Below, piece after piece: positions 11,665 through 28,205 of a stretch of DNA of 64,000 nucleotides; within the stretch, counting starts at the first letter, position 1; the number at the start of each line of letters is the position of its first letter. The stretch covers positions 63,308,201 through 63,372,200 of the forward strand of contig CM053140.1 of NCBI GenBank assembly GCA_028571685.1. The letters run 5' to 3'. This DNA is from Heterohyrax brucei. Taxonomy: Eukaryota > Chordata > Mammalia > Hyracoidea > Procaviidae. The notes below the pieces were generated by a model. It saw only the letters and a list, made by a program, of their open reading frames with translations, ran no database searches and was not told where the DNA came from. The position numbers and the translations under genes were made by a program.

Positions 11665-11915
11665 TTTATTTGTTGAGCACTTACATAAGAATTATATGTT
11701 CATGCACTGTTCTGATTACTTGACATATGTTAGCTAATTCAGTCCTTAAAAAACCCCTATGAGGTAGGCGTTGTTATTATACCCATTTTACAGATGAGAC
11801 AGAGAGAGTTCAAAGAACTTGCCCAAGGTCATGTGGTTGATAGAGAGCAGAGCTGGGACTCAGACTTAGGTGGTCCAGTGCCAGACTCCAAGCTATAAAC
11901 TACCCTATGCTGCTT
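11665..11915 (-). repeat. MIR SINE relic
   Basis: Complement of the MIR core: 'ttatacccattttacagatg', then 'acttgcccaaggtcatgtgg'. Sits in HPCA intron 1. Confidence 0.75.
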
Positions 11916-12082
11916 CTTGTCAAGCCTGGGTGGTAGATCACAGTACAGCTACATGGGCAACAGGTGTCTTCTGTAGTCAGCAGGTATGTGAGGCAGAGGG
12001 GTCAGTGGGTAGGAGGGAGGAGGGCCAGCAGGTCCTTCTGCACTTCCCCAAAAGACCCTGAGAGGCAGTCCTGTCATTATTT

Positions 12083-12222
12083 TATGGCTGTGTGACCTGA
12101 AGCAGGTCACCTCACCTCTCTGAAATGCCCTCTCATCTGTAACATCCACATTTCACCCATGAAGGCTAAATGACTTGTAAAGAGTCAGTTGCTGGCATTT
12201 AGTAGGGCCTCAGTAAATGGCA
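12083..12222 (+). repeat. MIR SINE relic just upstream of HPCA exon 2
   Basis: 'ctgtgtgacctgaagcaggt' and 'catttagtagggcctcagta' in MIR order. Confidence 0.6.
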
Positions 12223-12468
12223 GCCCCCTTCCATTCCTTACTCTCTGGGTCTGGGGAAATGCTTTGGAACATGTCACAGAAGCAGGATGCAGGGTACAGA
12301 CTCTGTGACCTCGGGCCAGGTCCTCTCCTTCTCTCGGTCAAACAAGAAGCTAAGGTGGCTGGTATCTGGGGAGCCCTTCAGAAGTGGTGTCAAGGCACAG
12401 GAGAGTCTGATCACTTCCTTCTGTCCTTGACCCTCTTGGGGACCCAGGTAGGACTTGGCTCAGCCGCC

Positions 12469-18524
<6,056 letters not shown>

Positions 18525-19138
18525 TGACAGGCTGTGGCCTGGTCTAACCCCTCAGTGAGCAACGCCCCCACCTTGATAGAACTTCAAATGCTGGCCCCCC
18601 GCCCCAGCCACCTGTGAGGCCAGACCTCCCTCCCCCAGCCACGAGACAGGCTTCCTGCCTAATAGGTCTCAGGCTGAGGGGAAGGGAAAAGTCTTGTCCA
18701 GGTGCCTGGGCAGAGTCTTTTTATTTGGCAGGGAGAGGAGGATTCCAGGGGTAAGGGTTTTAAAGGAAGAAGCTTCCCCAGCTATCCTTCCGTGCAGGGG
18801 CCTCAGTCCTTGTGCCCCAGCTCTTTCTGGCTTGGGGGCCATGATGCAAAAGGAAAACCTCCTAGCATTGCAGGGTCCCAGCTGTGGGGCATGTGAACCG
18901 CAACCTGCAAGTTTGCACTTGGACTCGCACAGCCAGGAACACACACCCAGACCCCTCGGGGCATTTTCCCTCCCTCTGTCTCACAAACACAGGCCCACAG
19001 ATAGATGGGCAGATGTACCCAGAGCCCACCACACAAGCATTCCATGTGGGGAAGCAGCGCAGGCCCCTGACTGAGCCTAACCCCTGCCCCCTTCCCTCCT
19101 GCCTCCCCCTGCATGCACCCTGTGGAGCATCTGTTCTT

Positions 19139-19144
19139 TTTAAT
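19139..19144 (-). promoter_or_regulatory. TMEM54: TMEM54 poly(A) signal ATTAAA (likely)
   Basis: On the minus strand this common variant hexamer lies 188 bases downstream of the TMEM54 stop codon. I see no AATAAA between them on that strand. It implies a TMEM54 mRNA end near 19,110-19,125, inside the HPCA 3' UTR. Confidence 0.55.
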
Positions 19145-19152
19145 AATTTCAA

Positions 19153-19158
19153 AATAAA
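19153..19158 (+). promoter_or_regulatory. HPCA: HPCA poly(A) signal AATAAA
   Basis: Canonical hexamer about 840 bases after the HPCA stop. It lies only 9 bases beyond an ATTAAA on the opposite strand that fits the convergent TMEM54 gene. Confidence 0.8.
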
Positions 19159-19331
19159 GTCTCGTTTCAGTGCAGTGGGCTGGGTAGCTGGGAAGGGTGT
19201 CTCAAAGCCCCACCCAGGTGCCTGAGTGTCTACTGAATCCTCTTGGGCTGGCTCCAGGGATTCTGGCCCGGTCACAGTGCAGACTTGGTCACAGGACCCC
19301 AGCAGCCATGGGTCCAGTGCGGTGTTGGCCT

Positions 19332-19406
19332 TCAGAGAGTCAGTGGCCCCGAGGTGGTACAGTTCAGTATGTCGTGTCCCTCCATGGGCTCTGGGCTCTC
19401 CAGTAT
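19332..19406 (-). CDS. TMEM54: TMEM54 coding exon 6 (residues 199-222 and stop)
   Basis: Acceptor tatctctgcag, then ILESPEPMEGHDILNC through GPLTL and TGA at 19332-19334. Confidence 0.93.
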   Translation of the reverse strand: MLESPEPMEGHDILNCTTSGPLTL

Positions 19407-22400
19407 CTGCAGAGATACAGGTCACTTCCAGGCCCACTGGGTCTGGGTCTCTTCCTCCAGGACACCCAGGGAATGGTGGGTAGCTGGGACAATCTCCAGG
19501 GGAAGGGGGCATCACTACTCTACCCCATGCAAGAACTACGTAGGATCCTCAGACAGCTACCAGGTCAAACCCAATCACTCCTTCCTCTCTGTCAAGACAC
19601 CCTGGGCCTGAGGAGAGCCAAGTGCCAGCTGTGTGACATAGCTGGGAGATCTAACTTCTCTGAGCCTCCAGGATGCCAGGCAAACAAACTATTGCCCCAG
19701 CTCTCAAGGGGGGACCCTGCACAGACGGGTGGGGGCAGTCCAGCCTGAGCTCTCTAGCACAGGCTCCCAAGAGCTATGGGGAGTGAGGGCCACGGAGGGG
19801 TGGTGGACCTTACCGGTTGATGGCTACTTTTCCCCCACCAGGGTCTCAGCTCCAGCAGCTGGTGGGCCAGCTGGGCACAGCGCACAGCAAACACGCTCTC
19901 AGCCACACAGAACACCAGCGCAATTCCCCAGAGGCACAGGCTGGAGCTCTGCGGCCGCACGCCAGGAGAGATGGTTGTCAGGGGCTGCGGGGACGGAGTG
20001 GGACCCCAAGAGCCCCTCCCACCCAACCTGATGTGGGTGTCCCTTTTCTCCAGACCCGGGCACTCACATAAATGCGTGTAGGGTCAAAGGGACAGTCAGG
20101 TGCAAGGGCCAGCAGTCCAGGGCTCCCATAGGTGCAGGGGGCCAATAGTGCCCGGCCCTCGGTGGCAAAGGTCACGGCAATGGAGGTCAACAGGCCGAGG
20201 GCACAGGTCAGTGAGAGAAGGGCACAGGCCACACTTGAACTGAACACTGTCCAGCGCTAGATGAGAAAGGCCACTTGTCAGGAAATGTCAAGCTTGGTTG
20301 CTGTGGGCAGGTCTAGTCACCCTGAGGGTCTGCCTCACCCCCTTCAAGCAGGCCAGGCCTTGGACAGTTTGCTGTCCCAACCCTCCTCACCCGTGCCCAC
20401 CCCAGGAGTGGGTTACCTACCAGGGGGATGCTGGGGAGGTAGCGTGACAGCAAGATGCCAGCGATGCCTGAGGTGATGACCTGTGGGGAGGCTCAGGTGA
20501 GTCCTGGGTGCAGCAGGATGATCAGGGCCATGATCAGAGAAAGTTCCTAAGGCCACCCCAGCCCTCCAAACCGCTGGTTCCCTTTGCCCCCTGCTCAGCT
20601 TTGGCCTCATCACCTCCACCTGCACCCACTGGCTGCTCCTAAACCAGCCTCCACACTGCCCTGGAGCCATGTTTCTAAAATACAAGTGCTCCCTGCCTAC
20701 AATTTTCCATGACTCCCCCTTGTCTCCAGTTGAGCATCTTGAACAGGGGCCTGTGTACTCTAGGGACACAGGGGCATGCCAGGGGGTATGCCAAGCCATA
20801 GAATGTAAGTGACATGTCTCCCTGGAGTCAGGGGGATTTTGGAAGGCGGAAACTAAGTAAATGGCAAAGAAGTGAAAACAAAATTGCTATATTAAAACAA
20901 GCCTGGATATTATAGGAAGCAGAATTCAAAATTCTCAGTGACCTGGCCCTGGTCCCATCAGCTTTTCAACTGTACCGTGGTCAGTCTCCTCCCTCACTGC
21001 CCTGGATGTGGACACTCACACGAAGCCTACGTGCTCATGGTGCCACCCATGCGGTGCCTCTTACCAAGAACTCCCTTCCTCCTCCTCTTCGCCTGACCAG
21101 AGCCTTCAAGCCCGCTCAGGGCTCCTCCTACAGGCCTCCCTGACCACAAGGAGACTGTTCAGCCTGACAGCTGCCCTCTGGATCTCTGGGACTCTATTCT
21201 ACCCTCCTTCCGCTCTGAGTCCCCTCACTGGGCAAGATCTGTGCCAGCAGGTGTTATAATGGGGGTTACGGGTTCCAGGTCCAGCAGTGCCGTTTAGTTC
21301 ACCGTGCAACCACAAGTAATGCCTCAACTTACCCGAACTACGCCCTGCTCTGCAGGATGGGCTCACAGAAAGGACACTGGCTTTTCATTGTCAGACACAA
21401 CTAGATTCAGATGCCCATTTGGCCCCTGTGTATCAGCAGCAGGTTGGCTGAATGCCCAAGTCTCAGTTTCCTTCTCTGTAAAATGGGAATAATGGCCCCA
21501 TGTTGCTGGGAGCCCAGAGGACTGACTGAGACCATGTGGGCAAAGCTGAGGTGGTCCAGCCAAGAGGTTATGTGGGCCTCCTAACCCTGAGTTCACTGTC
21601 CCCCTGCCTTCCTCACAAACAAACAGCAGTAAGAGTATCTCTACTAGGCTTCCCTGCTTCCCAGGTCCTGGTTTCCTCTGTCACCCAGGCCTTCCATGGC
21701 TAGGAGGCTGTCTGAACTTCATTCTGCAGGAGAGGAAGCAGGCTGATGGTAAGAGGTGACAGGGCTGGAACTCAGGCACTGAGGTATGGATATTCCCCAG
21801 ATGCTGTGGCCACCTCTGCTGACCAGCAAGAAAGAACATCATCAGGTCTTGCATTCGCATATTCATCAGACAGGTAGTGACATCCAGTCACAGTCATGGC
21901 CTCCACTTATTAAGCACTCACTGTGCACCAAGCCTAATGCTGAACTCCTGCCAGCCTGGCTTTCTCTGTGTTCCCAGAATAAACCCTAGCCATTCCCACC
22001 TCCACATCTTTGCACATGCCAACCTCTGCTTGGAATGCCATCCCTGCTTCCTCTCCTACCTGCCAGCCCCAGCATACCTCACTCCTGGGTGATGGTAATT
22101 ACAGCCCATCCACGAACTCCTACTCCTCCTTCAGTACCTCTGTGAAAACCTCCTGGCCTTCCGCCACTGAGCTGATACTCCTCCCTTCTGTCCAATGGTG
22201 CCCTGAATACTTTCCTCTTGTACTAATAATCCCAGCTCACAGCAGTGAGCAGCAGCTACGTGCCAGACACTAAGCTAGGTAGTTTATATGGATGATCTCA
22301 TTCAATATTCACCAGGACCATCTCAGGAGGACACTGTTACTATCCCCATTTTATAGACAGAGAAGCTGAGGCAAGGAGAGGTTGAATGACCTGAGTGGTT

Positions 22401-25400
22401 GGTAAGCGGCAGAGCAAGGTTCATGTCTGGGTCTCCCTGCCCATTACCAGACTCTATGTGGGGACTCATCAGAATTCTTCAGCCCCTTCAGCCCCTTCCC
22501 GCCAGACACCCTCCCAGTCCCCCTGCCCGTACCACAATGGCAGAGGTGACAGACAAGATGTTGACCACGCAGTACTGCAGAGCCACAGCATCGTGGGGGG
22601 GGGCCACATAGCGCAGCACAGTACCATGGAGCAGAGCGGCTGCCACAAAGCTCACGTGGCCCAGCACCACCAGCACTAGCCCCGTCTTCATCAGCACCTT
22701 CCGGAAGTCAGCCACACTCAAGCCACCTGGGGGGGGACAGCCGGGTCAGGGCCATAGGTTGGGCTCATCCTGCAGAGAACAGGAGGAAACCGAGGCCCCA
22801 GCAGGAGTGACAGACATTGGACTCTAACCCTATTTGTAGACGACTTCGGGCCAGTAACTTCTCTGTGCCTCTGTTTCCATAAAACAGGCTCACAACACCT
22901 TCCTGAGAGTCTTCAGGAGGGTTAAGTGACATAAGATTGGAAAAGCAAACAGGTGCTACTTAATAAAGGGTAAGCAGTCCTTGGTGGAAGGGGCCTTGAT
23001 GGGACGGACACTGGTTAAGTGCTTGGCTACTAACCACAAGGTCGACAGTTCAAATCCACCAGTAGTTCCATGGGAGAAAAGACGCGGTGATCTGTTCCTG
23101 TAACGATTACAGCCTACAAAACCCTATGAGACAGTTGTATTCTGTCATATAGGGTCGCTGTGATTCTGAATCACCTCAAGGGCACACAACAATCCCTGCT
23201 GGGTACGTACAGTGGAGGTTCAGTGGTAGAACGCTGCTTCCCAGACAGGGAATCATATTCCGCTCCCTACCCCAGGCACCACCCATCTGTCACTGGAGGC
23301 TTGCACATTGCTATGATGCTGAACAGGTTTCAGCAGTACTTCCAGACTAGGAAGAAAGGCCTGGTGATCTAGTTCCAAAAATTCAGTCAACACAGACCCA
23401 ACGGATCACAACATCTGATCCTGATATACAGGGGACCACTGTGAGCAGGGAAGCCGACTTCACAGCAGCTAACAATAACAACACGCCATGCTAGCGTTCA
23501 TGTCATATTTGGCAGGGTCAGATCCCATGATCCTTCCACTAGGCCCCCATTTGTTGATTCATTCTCTCATGTTCAGTGACCACTTGCTCCGTGCCAGGCC
23601 CTGGGGGTACCATGGTGACCTTGACAGTCTAGGCCTCAAGGAGCCCATAGTCCACTGGGGAGGCATTGAGTCTTTTGGGGCCTGCCATCCAGCAGCTACC
23701 CAACACACAACTGCTGACCTGAACTGCACAGAGCTTGTAACGTAAGGCAAGCCCCCCTGCCCTTCTGAAACTAGAAAGAACAATCCATCCTGCTCTTGTC
23801 TCCTAGTGGGGAGGGAGGGTCCTATGAGGGAATGCATGGGAAAGTGGGACACGCTGGGAAAGGCCCGCTCTCAGTGCAAAGGGCACAGGGCAGGCACAGG
23901 GCGTGCTGGTGGGTGGAGGCTGGGGCCACCAGAACACTAAGACTCAGTGCTCAGATTCTCTCTGAGGGGTGAGAGGCTGCTCAGCTTTCTTTGCACTGTC
24001 TGAGGAAAGGGAGCCAGGCTGTTCACATCTCTCTCTTGCTGGAAGTTTCCTGATGGATCTTGGCTCCGCGACCCAGGATACACACCATGCTGGTCTCCTG
24101 ACCCAACAGTGCTCACCCTAGCCAGCTCTGTGAGACCAGAAGGCTGTGGCCAGCACCACCCTCTCCAAGTTAAACAGCCTCTACCGTCTTTAGGGAAATC
24201 TTGGTGGCATACTGGCTAAGAGTTGGGCTGCTAATCAAAACATCAGCAGTTCAAATCCACCAGGCGCTCCTTGGAAACCCTACAGGGCAGTTCTACTCTG
24301 TCCCAGAGGCTCGCTGTGAGTTAGAATTGACTTGATGGCAGTGGATGTGTGCTTCTATTTTTGTTTACTTCCTTTAGCTGTTCCTTGTAGGACCTGACTG
24401 AGACTCTTCCAAGACCTCAATGTCCCCATCTATGTCTGGGAGGGTTGAATCATGTTTCATATATTGGAGTTCTGCAGCTAAATAACAATAATAATAATAA
24501 TGAAGTCAGGTAGTAATTCTCAACGAGCAGGAAAGGAATGGAGCCATTCTGTCACTGACCGGCTCTGTGGCCTTGCACTGGCCCCTCCCCCACAGGCCCC
24601 AGGTTCCCCTTCTGTAAAAGGAGCAGAGGGTGGTCTCCCAAGTCTCTGAGACTCCTGCCTGCAGGGCTAAAGGGGGCAGGCCAAGTTTAGGAGAAGCCGA
24701 GGTCAGAAGATGGGCTGAACACAGACCATAAAGATTAACTGCTAGCCAAACAGGAAGGGGTATGGTAGCTGCCTCCCAGCAGCCTAGCCTCACCCTATCC
24801 ACCCACCTACCTGACAAGCCAGATGCCACCCAGCAGAGAGGTCGCCTCAGCAACAACAGCAGCATCCCAGGATCAAGATTTTGGTCAGACAAGTGCAGGG
24901 CCACTTGGAGCACTGGACAGAGGGCTTCAAGGCACTCCTGGCTTCTTCATTCCTAAGTTACCACTCTTGCAGCACTTCAGAATGCGACTGGCGCAGCTCA
25001 GCGCACTTTAATCATAGCAGCTGACTGCATCCTCATGACTGTCCTAAGAGATGGGGCCTACTGTTTCCATTTTACAGATGAGGAAACTGAGGTTCACAGG
25101 TCTCTAGGGTAGAGAATGGGTACTCACCAGGACTGATACCCTAAAGCAGCAACAGTGTGCCCAGGGAGTAGGGGAGGGGGCCCAGCAGTCCTGCTCTTCG
25201 CTCTGCCAGTGGCTCTGTTTGCTGATGTCCTGTCCCTAACAGCCTCTGTGACAAGAGTGAGGGGCCTGGAAGCTGGAGTGCTTTTCCAGGTGGGAAAGCT
25301 GAGGCCTGGCAGGCAGCCTCCAGTTCAGAACTCCCTGAGCCTGATCTCCCTCTTTTCCCTCTCTGGGTGGAAAGGGGAGCCTTCCTTCAGCATCTCTTCT

Positions 25401-25709
25401 CTCTGGAGGCCCCTGGGGGTAGTCCTGCCCCTCCACAGGAAAGAAAGGTGGGGGTAGGGGCGGACGCGCCAGAGGCTTATCTGCAAGATCCAAGCAGCCC
25501 CGTTCCCTCCATCGCACTGCTGGGGAAACTGAGGCCCAGAGAGGAAAGTGACTTGCCTCAGGTCACGCAGAAAGTTAACAGACGGAGAAGGCGACCTGGA
25601 CCCTGGGTTTCGGGCTCCCGAGAATGCTCTGCCCCAGCAAGAAGATCTAGAAAGAGTCTGAGCCTTCCGGGCCCGCCGGCCCTCACCGCTCACCTAGGCG
25701 CAGACACAT
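19332..25709 (-). CDS. TMEM54: TMEM54, transmembrane protein 54, complete coding region in six exons
   Basis: Small four-pass membrane protein of poorly known function (also called beta-casein-like protein). Minus-strand exons in gene order are 25694-25709, 22533-22726, 20421-20480, 20068-20256, 19814-19948 and 19332-19406. They join in frame to exactly 222 codons plus TGA, the length I recall for the human protein. The start is MCLRLGGLSVADFRK and the end TSGPLTL. Hydrophobic helices lie near residues 16-40, 57-85, 92-121 and 154-180. All introns have gt-ag ends (donors GTGAGC, GTACGG, GTAGGT, GTGAGT, GTAAGG). The gene is convergent with HPCA, and its promoter is a CpG island at 25.6-26.0 kb. 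Biochemical role unknown to me. Confidence 0.95.
19814..19948 (-). CDS. TMEM54: TMEM54 coding exon 5 (residues 154-198)
   Basis: 135 bases from SSSLCLWGIALVF to WWGKSSHQP. It carries the fourth helix and the start of the cytosolic tail. Acceptor gcggccgcag, donor gtaagg. Confidence 0.96.
20068..20256 (-). CDS. TMEM54: TMEM54 coding exon 4 (residues 91-153)
   Basis: 189 bases from RWTVFSSSVACALL to PFDPTRIY. It holds the third helix and a cysteine-bearing loop. Acceptor tctcatctag, donor gtgagtg. Confidence 0.96.
20421..20480 (-). CDS. TMEM54: TMEM54 coding exon 3 (residues 71-90)
   Basis: A 60-base exon, VITSGIAGILLSRYLPSIPL, between ctccccacag and gtaggt. It finishes the second helix. Confidence 0.95.
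20575..21230 (+). repeat. L2 LINE 3' portion, interrupted
   Basis: L2 landmarks 'cctccacactgccctggagc' and 'gtgacctggccctggtccca' flank about 200 bases (20735-20930) that do not belong to L2 and that I cannot classify. In TMEM54 intron 2. Confidence 0.6.
21370..21500 (+). repeat. MIR SINE relic
   Basis: 'ctagattcagatgcccattt' and 'agtttccttctctgtaaaat'. Confidence 0.65.
21925..22215 (+). repeat. L2 LINE 3' portion
   Basis: 'acatctttgcacatgccaac', 'ctgcttggaatgccatccct', 'cactcctactcctccttcag'-like order matches L2. In TMEM54 intron 2. Confidence 0.65.
22235..22440 (-). repeat. MIR SINE relic
   Basis: 'actatccccattttatagac' and 'ttgaatgacctgagtggttg', about 90 bases from TMEM54 exon 2. Confidence 0.7.
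22533..22726 (-). CDS. TMEM54: TMEM54 coding exon 2 (residues 6-70)
   Basis: Acceptor ccccccccag|GTGGCTTG, donor GTG|gtacgg. It encodes GLSVADFRKVLMK, the first helix and the start of the second. The 194 bases keep phase with exon 1. Confidence 0.95.
22825..22960 (+). repeat. MIR SINE relic
   Basis: 'agtaacttctctgtgcctct' then an eroded 3' part. In TMEM54 intron 1. Confidence 0.55.
22985..23193 (+). repeat. AfroSINE-type SINE, longer subfamily
   Basis: 'actaaccacaaggtcgacag' and 'cgattacagcctacaaaacc', tail 'aagggcacacaacaa'. Confidence 0.85.
23201..23482 (+). repeat. Composite SINE: tRNA-Gly-like head, RTE-5'-like body, RTE-like tail
   Basis: The head 'ggaggttcagtggtagaacg' matches the D-arm and A box of tRNA-Gly. 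It is followed by 'gctatgatgctgaacaggtt' and 'gactaggaagaaaggcctgg', a module seen elsewhere here at the ends of RTE copies. It ends 'cagcagctaacaataacaac'. It is not a functional tRNA gene, as the 3' half of the cloverleaf is degraded. Confidence 0.6.
23484..23690 (-). repeat. L2 LINE 3' end
   Basis: 'ttgattcattctctcatgtt' then 'ctccgtgccaggccctgggg' and 'aaggagcccatagtccactg' are the complement of the L2 terminus. Confidence 0.65.
24190..24354 (+). repeat. AfroSINE-type SINE
   Basis: 'agttcaaatccaccaggcgc' and 'tgacttgatggcagtggatg'. In TMEM54 intron 1. Confidence 0.9.
24483..24503. repeat. (AAT)n microsatellite
   Basis: About seven AAT/AAC units directly 3' of an A-rich stretch. Confidence 0.8.
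24990..25110 (-). repeat. MIR SINE relic
   Basis: 'tttccattttacagatgagg' followed by 'aaactgaggttcacagg'. A second short scrap lies at 25515-25585 ('gaggcccagagaggaaagtg'). Confidence 0.65.
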
Positions 25710-26045
25710 CTTGGATCCCGCGCGGGGTCGCCCCGGCCGGCGTCACTGCGGCTCCTCAGGCTGCAGACCGCCGGGAAACCCCGGTCCCATCCTCCGTGCG
25801 CAGCTCGCCGGCCAGCCGCCCGCGCGCTCCACAAAGTCCGCCGCGCCCCGCAAGGCGCGCCGCGCCCACTTCGCGCCCGGAGCCCGGGCTCCCTGGCTCC
25901 GGGCCCGCCTCCCTTCCCGTCAGCCCCCGGGCGGGTCGGGGCGGCTCGCTTGCCTCGCCGGCCGGTCGGACCGGCCGAGCAGCCCTCCGAGCTGGCGCCG
26001 CCCACCCGTGCCCGCCCCAACGCGCCTCGCCGCTCTGATCCCATT
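25640..26045 (-). promoter_or_regulatory. TMEM54: CpG island promoter of TMEM54
   Basis: A dense CpG block with many CGCGCC, CCGGCC and GC-box-like sites. It covers the 16-base coding exon and about 330 bases upstream of the ATG. It stops abruptly at a MIR relic near 26,045. The exact transcription start is not visible. Confidence 0.8.
25694..25709 (-). CDS. TMEM54: TMEM54 coding exon 1 (16 coding bases, MCLRL plus one base)
   Basis: ATG at 25709 reading leftward, then TGT CTG CGC CTA G, followed by donor gtgagcgg. The split glycine codon is completed by GT at 22726. The rest of the exon is 5' leader inside the CpG island. Confidence 0.93.
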
Positions 26046-26110
26046 GCCCTTACTTTACAGATGGAGACTGAGGCCCAGAGGAGGCAAGACTGCCAGAGCT
26101 GGGAAGTGCG
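26045..26110 (-). repeat. MIR fragment at the edge of the TMEM54 CpG island
   Basis: 'ccttactttacagatggaga' and 'aggcccagaggaggcaag'. The CpG-rich block ends exactly where this begins. Confidence 0.55.
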
Positions 26111-26520
26111 ATGAGCAACTGTACACACGTTAGCTGTGATTTGGTGGGCACCATTGTTTCTGCTTTCTGGGATTCACTTTTCACGTCCTTCAAATGGGAT
26201 ACAGATTGCCCCAGAGTGAGGTTTGATAATCCACTTCTCTTTAGAGGATGAAGGGGGTAGTTGTGGGTGATGACAGAGCACTGCCCTGAAAGGAAGTAGT
26301 GGACCAAGGGTCTGTCTTTCATCTTGGTCTGGCCTTAGGCAAATCATTTTCCCTCCCTGGGCCTTGTACCAGGCAAAGATGCCCTGGATGAGAGTCTCAG
26401 GACCTCCACTGTAAGCAAGGTGCATCTCGACTCCCACTCTGGGGCAGCTGTGGGGGTGTCCTTCTTTCCTCATTGGAAAACCAGCATAATAATTCCTGTC
26501 CCCTAAGGTCTGGTGATAGT

Positions 26521-27121
26521 GAGTCCAAGAAAAGCAAAATCCTTGACAACTTTAGTATGTTTTCCATTTTGAGTATTTTTGTTTATTTTTGTTTTGCTTT
26601 CTTCGATCCACAATCAACACCCATGGAAGCAGCAGTCAAGAGATCAAAACAACATGTTGCACTGGGTAAATTTGCTTCAGAAGACCTCTAAGCAAAGTTG
26701 CCACTTTGAGAAGCTGACCCAAGCCATGGTGTTTTAAATCACCTCATATGCATGCAAAGGCTGGACAGCGAATAAGGAAAACCACAGAATTGATGCCTTT
26801 GAATTATGGTATTGGTGAAGAATATTGAATACACAATGACCTGCCAGAAGAACCAACAATTCTGTCTTGGAAGAAGTACAGCCAGAATGCTCCTTAGAAA
26901 TGAGCGTGTACTTTGGACATGTTACCAGGAGGGACCAGTCCCTGGAGAAGGCTATCATGCTTGGTGGAGGGTCAGGGAAAAACAGGGAGATTCTCAAGGA
27001 GGTGGATTGACAACAGTGGTTGCAACAATGGGCTCAGAGACAGCCAACTGTGAGGCTGGCCCAGGACCAGGCAGTACATTATTCTGTTGTATGTAAGGTC
27101 GCAGTGAGATGGAACTTAACA
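26521..27121 (+). repeat. RTE LINE 3' portion with inverted 5' segment
   Basis: From about 26609 the element reads + ('cacaatcaacacccatggaa' to the 3' tail). The 85 bases before it (26521-26608) are RTE sequence in the opposite orientation ('atccttgacaactttagtat'), drawn from just upstream in the element. This is the twin-priming signature. Confidence 0.75.
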
Positions 27122-27218
27122 GGGTCTGGTGAGGATGAAATGAGACACTGGGTAGACTATGAACGGGGGAGGGGGAGCTCAGCACATGCAGGATAAGAAA
27201 GTAATTTGAGTGTCTTTT

Positions 27219-27433
27219 AGGGAGCCCTGGTGGCACAGTGATTAAAGAGCTTGGCTACTAACTGAATTGTTGTAGGTTCAAACCCACTAGCTGCTCCCCA
27301 GGAGAAAGATGTAGCAAGTCTGGTTCTGTAAAGTTTCACAGCTTTGGAAACCCTATGGGGCAGTTCTACTCAGTCCTGTGTGGTCACTGTGGATCAGAAT
27401 CAGCTCGATGGCAATTAGTTTTGGTTTTTGGTT
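27219..27433 (+). repeat. AfroSINE-type SINE, longer subfamily
   Basis: 'ggagccctggtggcacagtg', 'ccccaggagaaagatgtagc', tail 'agctcgatggcaattagttt' with a T-rich end. Confidence 0.9.
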
Positions 27434-27789
27434 AGAGTATCTTTCTGGACACATGCAGGGTAGGCCTAGCAAGAGCACATAGTAGGAACTTTACTAAATC
27501 TGGCTGTCAGCTACGGAGCCCCTTTAACATGTCTTGGAGGAGTGTATTTGCTCTGTGGGAACTGAGGAAGGAGAACTATTGCCCCTGCTTCTCTCCAGGT
27601 CACAATTTCTCCACCACTGACCAGCCTTAACTGCCTGAAGTTACTGCCTTTTCTTTATTGCCAAGGACCAAAGTCCAGCAGCCGGAGCCACAAGACTTCC
27701 CTTGCCTCTGCCCCACCTCTGGCCCTAGCTTCAGGAAATGGCCTCCATCCAGAACTCCAGTCCTTTGTCTAATACTCTGTTGAGTTTGC

Positions 27790-27910
27790 CAACTGTGACA
27801 TTGACAGCTTGATGCTGCTCTCTGGGCCTCAGTTCCCCCAGCTGTCAAATGAGGATAAAGATTGCCTACCCTACTTCTCAGATTTTTGAAGTTTAATGAG
27901 AGGAGAGATA
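27790..27910 (+). repeat. MIR SINE relic
   Basis: 'ctctgggcctcagttccccc', 'agctgtcaaatgaggataaa'. Confidence 0.6.
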
Positions 27911-28205
27911 TAAAAGTGGATTGAAACCAAGGCGGGGAAATATAAGCAATAATTCTTCCTGGAACATTTAACAACCAGGCGTGGCCCAGTACGCTCAAAC
28001 TGGGTCTTGGTCTCCCTGGAACGTGAACTCTCCACTGGGCAGGGGAGGTGGATTCAGCCCTCCAGGTTTCAGGCTGCAACTTCTCCCCTTTTCAAAGAAA
28101 AAGCCTCCCTCCCCCCCAAATATAAGAGCAGTGCCTCTATGTCAATTAAAAAAAAACAAACCTGAATATATTTTACTTTACGTATGTATGTATGTAGGCA
28201 GACAG

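Noticed and set aside
12217-12468. Open frame of 84 codons running in frame into the HPCA ATG, which would extend the N-terminus
   Set aside because: It lies in intron 1 next to a MIR relic and reads through the splice acceptor. It would also remove the myristoylation start that all hippocalcins need. The ATG at 12469 has a perfect Kozak context.
23201-23275. Functional tRNA-Gly gene
   Set aside because: Only the D-arm half resembles tRNA-Gly. The anticodon and T arms do not pair, and the sequence continues as a SINE.
25367-26133. Long frames on both strands (up to 223 codons) at the TMEM54 CpG island
   Set aside because: They are typical of stop-poor CpG islands; the real coding content here is the 16-base TMEM54 exon.
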